NCBI GenBank assembly: GCA_030847615.1
Contig: JAUMIR010000004.1
Coordinates: 73,501,001-73,565,000 of the forward strand
DNA: 64,000 nt
Reading direction: 5' to 3'
Origin: Gambelia wislizenii
Lineage: Eukaryota > Chordata > Lepidosauria > Squamata > Crotaphytidae
The notes below the pieces were generated by a model. It ran no database searches, had not been told where the DNA came from, and saw only the letters and a program-made list of their open reading frames with translations. The position numbers and the translations under genes were made by a program. Of this stretch, positions 56,666-64,000 are shown one piece after another. How positions within the stretch are numbered: position 1 is the stretch's first letter; every line of letters starts with the position of its first letter.

Positions 56666-57094
56666 ACAAGTTGGAGAGAGTTCAAAGAAGGGCAGTGAGG
56701 ATGATAAGAGATATGGAAAGCAAAACATACTGTATGAGGAGTGGTTGAAGGAGCTGGGCATGTTCAGCTTGGTGAAAAGAAGATTGAGGGGTGACATGAT
56801 CACAATTTTTAAATACCTCAAAGAGGAGGGTGCAGGCTTGTTCTCTGCTGTCCCAGAGGGTAGGACCAGGTCTAATGGTCTGAAGTTACAGGATGGTAGA
56901 TTTTGATTGAACTTCTTGAGAGCAGTTCAGCAATGGAACTAATTGCCTAGAGAGATGGTGAGTCCTCCTCTGGATGCCTTCAAAAAGGGGTTGGCCAGCT
57001 ACCTGCTGGAGATGTTCTAGCTGGAGCTCCTGCACTGAGCAGAGGGTTGGACCTGATGGTCCATAGGCCCTTTCTAACTCTATAATTCTATTAT

Positions 57095-58226
57095 TATCAG
57101 ACTCGCTAAACCAGCACTGCTCTGAGCTTCCTAACACTGACCTCAACAGACTGACAAACAATGTGTGTGGGCAACATTCTAACTAGGACCTAGAACAAAG
57201 GTTTCCCATAACTTAGTAGTAATGAGGCTGGTCAGTTCAGAAACACCTCTGATGTTTTAATGTAATCTAGATCATCATTACTTTGGGACAAAGCTTATGG
57301 CTTCAGGTAGGCATGACTGAAATAAGTCTTGCTGATTGCCCAAGCCTCTTGCAGATACATGCTATAACTGCATGAGTCTCTTCCACTTTCCTCTTTTTAG
57401 TTTTCAAGATACATATCCATGGGAGATCTTCAGGCTGGTTCAACTGCAAGTACAGGTCAGCTAGAGAGGGCATGTGACTTACTCTGCAGGGGAGTGCCCT
57501 CCACTTGAAGGGTTAACAGACACAGTCCTCTGTTTAAAGGACTGTCCAGTTCAAATCCAATTGAAATATCAAGAACTAGAAGCAGCCAGGACAGAAGAAA
57601 CCTGGGAATTGCCCACCAGCAATTAGCACATAAACACCAGACAGAGCAGTGACCTGTTCAGTCATTCCCATTATGGTGAGATTAGTTGTACTTGTTTAAA
57701 TGATCGTACTTATGTCTCAATTTGTATAAATGCTTACAAATCAACATATGAAAAATTAAGCAAATATCCTCTGATCAGGTGATGCATTTCATTTTTTTGG
57801 TGACACAGAAGCGGCCACCCTGAGACAAAACTATGTTCACTATAGACTCCTTCTGACAAATTTGAAGGGAGGGAGGGAAGATACTAATGCACACCCAATA
57901 TAATTTCACTCAAAGAAATCTGGGTTGTTTGCTTTGTTTATCTTAAACCACATACTTTCCCTTTGAGTTCTTCTGAATTTTCATAGGACCAAAACAATAG
58001 CAATGTCCTCTGTGTATTTGCGCATGCAAATCTACCCCTGTCAACCTGGAGCTTTTGACAGGCCTGCTGTTGTGGAAAAAGCCACATCTGGGAGGGTTGG
58101 AGGGAAAGTGCACAAAGACCCATCCTAATATGTAGGTACTGTATACATTTTGTGAAGCCAGGTTGCTGTTACTAATATTATTATTGTGGATATTATTAAT
58201 ATCATATCTTTTCCCCAGAACTGAGA
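57095..58226. other. No gene seen
   Basis: Unique-looking AT-rich DNA. A minus frame at 57,938-58,123 has no motif. Confidence 0.45.
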
Positions 58227-58231
58227 CTCAG

Positions 58232-58832
58232 GAGATTATCAGACGGGAACAAAAAGAGTGTTCCCGTCTCACAATCTTCTCTCCCGTCCCTATAATGGGG
58301 AAAAAAACATTTCCAGACCTACCTTAATCGCATGTCATTCCCTCTGCAGGGCAGCCCAGGAGTGAATGGAGCTTGAATAGAGCTCCTTTCACTTCCTGGT
58401 TTCAAATCCCAGCTGTTCTCATGAAAAGATAAGAGCATGGGAAATTCAATATAAAAAGTAAACTAAAAGACAAAAAGTTATACCAAGCACTTAAGCATAC
58501 TTAAAACATAACAAGTAACCTGGGGAAGGTATAAAAAAGTGTCACTTACCTGGATGTCCCGATCTCACCTGGAAGTGTTCTGGCATGGACCTCCCATTGA
58601 TGCTGGCATCACATCAACATAATGGGGCACCTTTTCAGATGCGGGGCAAACCATTACAGAAATGGAACGGGGGAATCTATTGACGGCTTAGCCCATTAAT
58701 AAAAAGCAGCGTCGGCGGAACAGCAGCAGCACGGGTGCATGATGAAATGGGAATGATGTCATCTGAAAAGGAAGCCCTTTAGCGATCTCCTCATGTCGTG
58801 ATAATGTCATTTTTAGCACGTTTGATAATCTC
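58232..58832 (-). mobile_element. Copy D of the 5-bp-duplication transposon family
   Basis: The ends GAGATTATCAGACGGGAAC and CACGTTTGATAATCTC form an inverted repeat of about 14 bp. Flanks are CTCAG (58,227-58,231) and ATCAG (58,833-58,837), four of five matching. The interior is the reverse of copies A-C: CTACCTTAATCGCATG, AGGAGTGAATGGAGCTTG, CACTTACCTGGATGTCCCGA and AATCTATTGACGGCTTAGCC. No coding frame of significance. Confidence 0.85.
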
Positions 58833-58837
58833 ATCAG

Positions 58838-60630
58838 TTCAAACAACTACAGTACATATTTTATGATACATTGGAATGATACTGATGGATAGGCAGGGAG
58901 AACAAAAGCAGTCCTTGATTTCTAAAGTGCATGGAGACTAAAATTTGTGGAGTCTATAGGCTATTATGCAACAGTCTGTGGCGTTACTATGGCTGGTGTC
59001 ACCCCTCCCTCCGATGGTGTCACCTGGTGCAGTTCTGCTTCTCTGCACACACACACACACCGTGCCACCACTGGCAACAGTGAAGGAAATGCACTCTGCA
59101 CATTGCTGGGAAAACAGCTTCATTCCCATTGGGACAGAATATGTTCCAGGCAAAGCTCTGTCATGGAAGACAAAAAGCTGGTACACAGTGCAGTGCTCAT
59201 TTGCACACAGGCAATTTCCATCTATCCATTGTCACATGCATTTCTGTAACTTCATAGATATCCATGATCCACTGAAGTATGACTGCAGCTGGTAGGGAAT
59301 TTACAGGATCGGATTGCCCTTTCCCCAGCTGTTATTATGACAAAAATAAACCCTAATCATTCTTCTATGATTTATACACTATGTTCCTCAGTTTGTTGAA
59401 CTACAGTTGCCATCATCCATGATGATTGGCCATGCTAGCTGGGGCTGATGGGAGCTGGAGTCCCATAACATTTGGGTTCCTTGTACCTGTCCAAGGGAAT
59501 GGATTCTTGAGGACTGGAGAGATTGCTTGCCTGTAGAAGTAAAAAAATAATCTACCCCCAAATCTCTTCCTATAAAATCAGCATGCTGCTTAGGGCAATG
59601 TAGGAAAAAAATCTAATGTAGTGCTGGATGCAAGAAAAGGCTTCATATATGTATGAGCAAATATCACTTGCTGCAAATTTTGCTACAGATAAATTCTTAT
59701 CTCTGTGTACACATGTTTCAATTACTACAGAGTCTAGACTGTGTTCTTTCTCCCCTCTAATGTTCTTCTTTTCACACCCACCCATTCTTTGCATCCTCTT
59801 TGTGGCCCACCCTCAAAAAAACTAAGGCAACAGGAAAACACCATAGACTGTGGCCAGAACAAAACCAAACAATGACCATCCCCAGAGACAACAATGCTCC
59901 ATTGTCTTTCATGGCCTTTTCAGTCTTTTCCATTATAATGCCTGAGAAGCCACTGTTAACAAAGGAGCAGCTAGAAGCCACTTCCTCCTACTCCACCAGA
60001 GCAGGATACATCCTGCTTGGTTAAGAGGAGCAGACTAAGAGAGGTAGCATCTTGATCTAATAATTGGAAAATCCTGCTGTTAAGGGTGTGTGTGGGGGGG
60101 GGGGCTCAAGAAGCACTTGAGATGTAGCAGTTGTGGTTAAAAAAAATTGAAGTGAACTGTGGACTATTTTTGCATTTTTATGGCATGAAAGAACAGAAGA
60201 GCATTGTTTCCTCCAGGAGATCCTGTATTGTTTGAATTCATGGTAAAGAACAGCAGCAAAATGGAGAGTTTTCTAAAGATGCTGGTAGACATCTGTGGGA
60301 AGGATCAGATCCTTAGCAACACATATTTTATAGGATACTAGCAAGTAGATGCCAGGGGTGGGAATTATGTGGCCTGCAGGCCATATACAGCCTGGGGAGA
60401 GGGTCCTGGGCAGTCCTTGTGCCCCCCCCCATTACAGTTCAAACCCCCCCCCCATTATTGGCTAAAACACCTAGCCAACGTAACTTGCAGCTGCCCCAAA
60501 TGGCAGCTATAATGGCGTACTGTGGCCCTCTGGACTAGCCAAAAATTAGGTGGTGCAGCCCTCTAAGAATCCAGTATCTGCTCACTCTTGCTTTGGGCTT
60601 TTATGATCTATCTACATTGTTTGGGAGGGC
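58838..60630. other. No gene seen; one diverged repeat relic
   Basis: A short (CA)n at 59,046-59,061, and 59,400-59,475 (AGCTGGGGCTGATGGGAGCT) related to 62,165-62,275. G and C runs lie at 60,095-60,104, 60,423-60,430 and 60,445-60,453. Short open frames on both strands lack motifs. Confidence 0.45.
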
Positions 60631-61094
60631 CGCTTCACACTAAACTGATACAGTGCTATTACTCCACTTTAACTAACATGTTTCTGTCCTGTGGAATTCT
60701 GGGTTTGGTAGTTTGGTGAGGCACTAAAGCTATCTGGCAGAGAATTCTAAATCGCCTTTCCTATACTGCCAATTGAAGGATTACATAGAATGGAACTATG
60801 GCAGTGAAAGTGGAATCATAGTGCTATGATTGTGTACAGTAGGATCCCCGTATCCATTGATTCATTATCCACTGATTCAGTTATATATGGTTTCAGCACA
60901 GCTACCATAGAGTCTTCCTAGAAAATGCATCCTCTAGCCATTTTCCAGATCCTCCAAAGCAACTCTATGGTATTTTAAACTGGAAGTCCCATTATTTTCA
61001 ATGGTGTTCGCTATTATCCATGGATTTCGTTATCCATAGTGGGGCCTGGAACCAATCGCCTGTGGATACGGGGGTCCTACTGTAGTGTGAAACA
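60631..61094. mobile_element. Palindromic MITE (family of 13,714) split by a second MITE
   Basis: The left arm CGCTTCACACTAAACTGATA and TGCTATTACTCCACTTTAAC pairs with the right arm AGTGGAATCATAGTGCTATG plus GTGTGAAAC, which lies beyond the nested element. The middle includes TGTGGAATTCTGGGTTTGGT, as at 13,785. Without the nested element it would be about 216 bp. Confidence 0.75.
60837..61082. mobile_element. Mariner-type MITE nested in the palindromic MITE
   Basis: Terminal repeats CAGTAGGATCCCCGTATCCA and GTGGATACGGGGGTCCTACTG, flanked by TA on each side (60,835-60,836 and 61,083-61,084), bound a 246-bp element. It has TGGGGCCTGGAACCAATCGC near the right end, as in Tigger-type elements. 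No transposase. Confidence 0.88.
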
Positions 61095-62164
61095 GTCTCT
61101 TGTTTCATTTCATTTTGAACTAATCTCACAAGATCCACCCACTCAAGCCTAATGCAGTTAGAATTTTTAAAATGTAAGCCCAGAAAACTGCTTTTAGTAC
61201 CAGGATTGAACATAGCTCACAGTTCTCCTACACAACAATTCATTCTGACTTCCTTCATTTAAAAGTATTGTCATATTTTTGCTGCCATTGTTAAATACCT
61301 GTATTTGGAAGTTATGAATCTTTGCTCATCTATTGCACAGCACTCTGTAAATCTAGGCCTACCTTTTGCCCACCTTTCCCCTGCAGGTTATCATAGATGA
61401 TGTGGTTTGGGGAATGCAGACTAAGAAAAGGATTAGTTGCATTGGGCTGGCTGAGAAGATGAAACCACTGCAACTGGAATGAGGCAAATCATTTGCAATT
61501 AAGAAAAGTAGCCAATGCCTTTGTTCTTCTGATGACAAAGCATGGTGAGACACACCCCAAAAGCTATGCACAGTTCATCTCGAACAAAGCAAACTTTAAC
61601 ATGGAAGGGCAACATGACAACTGAAGACAGAAAATTTAGATTGCTAAAGAGCTGAAGGGATTGGGAAAAAATGGATGGTATTCCCCTTCCCAGTGTTTAG
61701 AGATTTAACTGCTATTACACACTATCAGTTAGTGTCAAAGGTGCTACAAGATCCCCTTGCTTAATGCTGTATCTCAGACATGAACTAATACTGGTAGCTG
61801 CCAGCATGTTGCCAGTTATTAACTATTTGCAAATTCAGATAATATGAACCATCCAAATTTGCAAATGGGGATTTGGGGGCTGCAGAAGTGAGAGGAAAAC
61901 ACAATTAGGCCTCACTGGACAGGAGAGTGAGGGCCATTCTGAAGCTTTGCCCCACCTCCCAGGAAGAACCTCAAGACAATGGGAGGCCAATCACTTTATA
62001 TCTATTGGTCAATAAATGTGCCCCTACTCCAGAGCTCACTTTCCTTTTCCTGACCTAGTTCTTTCCTATTTTTGTATTGTATTGAATTGTAAGCCTGCAT
62101 ATTGGGATTGTTCCACAAAAAGAATATTTTAGTATTTGTTCAGCACTTAGGTTTGGGATGGAGG
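61095..62164. other. No gene seen
   Basis: Unique-looking DNA; minus frames at 60,998-61,213 and 61,359-61,571 have no motifs. Confidence 0.45.
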
Positions 62165-62277
62165 GGAGAATCTGTGGCACTCCAGATGCTGATGAACCAC
62201 CCATACTATTGATCAGCCTGGCTGGGGCTGATGGGAGCTAGGGTCCAACAACATCTTAGAGGGCCAGATTCTGCACC
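62165..62277. repeat. Diverged short amniote repeat
   Basis: CACTCCAGATGCTGATGAAC and GGCTGGGGCTGATGGGAGCT, then GGTCCAACAACATCTTAGAG. The arrangement is partly self-complementary, like an old MITE. Related pieces are at 19,140, 19,338, 38,600 and 59,400. Confidence 0.5.
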
Positions 62278-62326
62278 CTTGACTTAGATGCTCTGCATTG
62301 TTTGGGTTGGGTTTTTTGGGTGTGCG

Positions 62327-62411
62327 TATGATGATGATGATGATGATAGCAATAGAAATCTGTTATATTTATTATATTATAATACGACAGCAACAATAAT
62401 GATGATGATGG
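62327..62411. repeat. (GAT)n and ATT-rich simple repeats
   Basis: GATGATGATGATGATGAT at 62,328-62,346 and a second GATGATGATG at 62,400-62,410, with an AT-rich stretch between. Confidence 0.75.
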
Positions 62412-63756
62412 AAAGGTGTTTATTGCAGTACTGCTTTCAAATAACCTGCTACTCCAGAGAAGAGAAGGTACAGCTATAGAAGGAAGGAAGGAAGTCCTGG
62501 GTTGGTTGTGTTGTCAGGAAGCAATATGTTCTAAGTAGGGTGGGGCAGGGCTTGCTGGCCATTATTCTGAGCAAGGACTGACAAAAGCAGGGTTGTCTCA
62601 ACACTGTATGGAAAACAGCAAATAGATGGAAAGGTGGGGTGGGGGAGAAAAATGGGTATGTAACTGTTCTTATGCATGACAGATTGGGTGTGATGATGGC
62701 AACTCCCATGCCCCACTTCTTCTGCAGAAAGTCCCTAGGGGTTAAATGCATGACAAATGGATAAGCACTAAAGATTAGGCTGAAAAACATTCATCATATC
62801 CCCAAATATATCTTTAAAAAAATAACACGAACGTGTTATCTTTGAGCAGCATTAGGCAACTCAGCTGTTATGGTGAACTTTTTACAGACTTGCACAACAT
62901 TTTATAACCCTGGGCAGAACTATGTTTTTTTAATGCTGGGGATCCTACACACACAGGGATTAAAGAGGTTTTCCTACCTACATTCACTTTAAAATTGCGT
63001 CCTCTGGAATTGGTGGGATTGGGGATTCACTGTTGGTTGGCACAGTAAGAACCACAACTTAACAATGTACTGTACCTGAATCACAGAATGAGCATTTGAT
63101 TAACAACATCTTGGTGTCTTTTTTCCTTCCCACATTTTATTGCCCTGCCAGGAAAGCATCATTTGCTAAAAGTCTATGCAACCAGCTACTAAAGACACAG
63201 GAACAGAGCAAAGAAAAGGCAGTAGTCCCACAAGTGATTTGTGAGCAATGGTTTCATAGCAAAACAGCTGCCCAATTGCTTCACAATGCAATAGATAGAA
63301 GTCACAAAGGATGTTGACATTGTTCAGGCCAGGATGATTACTATGAGGACACAGCTCCAAATCTATTTAATAGGCCCCTTGATCTATTGTTACATGTGTA
63401 ATGTACTGTAAATATGTATTAGCATACGCACATTTTATGCAGATTTGAGTCCTGTGGACCTGGCTCCAAAATCTTTTAGGTACCGCACAGTCATCATTCT
63501 TATTTACAGTTTAATGCATTTTCAGAACATAGTGCCACACTTTGCCAGTCTGCCCAAACTGGACATACTGTGAAGCAACAGGAGAGAGTTCCATCATGGC
63601 GCCAACATATACCGTTCACAACAAGTAGTAACTATACTACTTGTTCAAGTGGACATGCAGGATAACATTTAGTTTCTATTGCCCATCACTGGTTTTATAA
63701 TCAGCAACTCATTCTCTGAAGAATGCAAGAACTACCATGCTGGATCAAACCAATGG
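62412..63756. other. No gene seen
   Basis: Unique-looking DNA. A minus frame at 62,449-62,790 (113 residues) and a plus frame at 63,096-63,317 have no recognisable domain. Confidence 0.45.
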
Positions 63757-63806
63757 CCAATGTTATGGGTGGATAACCAATGTCATGGGTGGATGTCATG
63801 GGTGGA
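63757..63806. repeat. Short tandem repeat (ATGGGTGGAT family)
   Basis: CCAATGTTATGGGTGGATAA, CCAATGTCATGGGTGGAT and GTCATGGGTGGA follow each other, with units of about 20 and 14 bp. Confidence 0.8.
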
Positions 63807-64000
63807 GTTTTGGAATGTAGTGTGATGCTGGTTGGGAACCAGAAAGGAGATGTGATAAACTGGCCAAGAGTGCTCTCATGAGACTAGGGTGTTAACTAGT
63901 GTTATAATATAGGTAGTGTGCCAGGAAACCATTGTCTCTGTTCAACCCACTATTGATGGACTGGAATTTGTGGATATATTCTAATTCACCTGTTTCTCTT
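63807..64000. other. No feature seen
   Basis: Unique-looking end of the window. Confidence 0.4.

Overview
This is a nuclear DNA window from an amniote, most likely a squamate reptile (lizard or snake). The reasoning rests on its repeats: many CR1 LINE copies ending in ATTCTATGATTCTATGA-type tails, tRNA-headed SINEs of the Sauria type (with one 5S-rRNA-headed relative), BovB/RTE-like LINE pieces sharing their tail with those SINEs, an L2-clade LINE with an (AAT)n tail, a DIRS-like tyrosine-recombinase retrotransposon and a candidate Helitron. No complete host protein-coding gene can be recognised. Nearly all longer open frames fall in repeats or in one GC-rich island.

Layout. 1-20,400 is AT-rich intergenic or intronic DNA carrying a LINE with a 12-bp target duplication (767-1835), a GC-rich inverted-repeat transposon built from serial hairpins (2335-3165), a candidate Helitron (4690-5089), a 5S-headed SINE split by a mariner-type MITE (5187-5640), several Sauria SINEs, BovB tails, palindromic MITEs and a nearly complete L2 reverse transcriptase (14,893-16,825, minus strand). 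20,480-21,900 is a strong CpG island with GC boxes and splice-donor-like sites on both strands; it is the only good candidate for a host gene promoter and first exon. 22,000-31,400 is sparse, with SINEs, CR1 ends and a small foldback element.

31,475-33,732 is one CR1 copy interrupted by two members of an unassigned transposon family with 5-bp target duplications. That family has four copies in the window: 10,367, 31,874, 32,538 and 58,232. 37,588-38,490 is a fairly intact CR1 3' half, and 39,296-39,896 a 600-bp foldback element. 42,850-49,101 is a decayed DIRS-like element on the minus strand with inverted termini, an internal complementary region and a tyrosine recombinase remnant, itself invaded by CR1 and other repeats. 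52,187-57,094 holds an L2 fragment, a mariner-type relic and a CR1 copy with recognisable ORF1, esterase, endonuclease and reverse transcriptase remnants. 57,100-64,000 is mostly unique, with one more copy of the 5-bp-duplication family and a nested pair of MITEs.

The most noteworthy items are the 5-bp-duplication transposon family, whose insertion site is confirmed by empty CR1 copies in the same window; the hairpin-array transposon; the two foldback elements flanked by 10-13 bp duplications; and the DIRS architecture. All are inferred by eye, without database searches.
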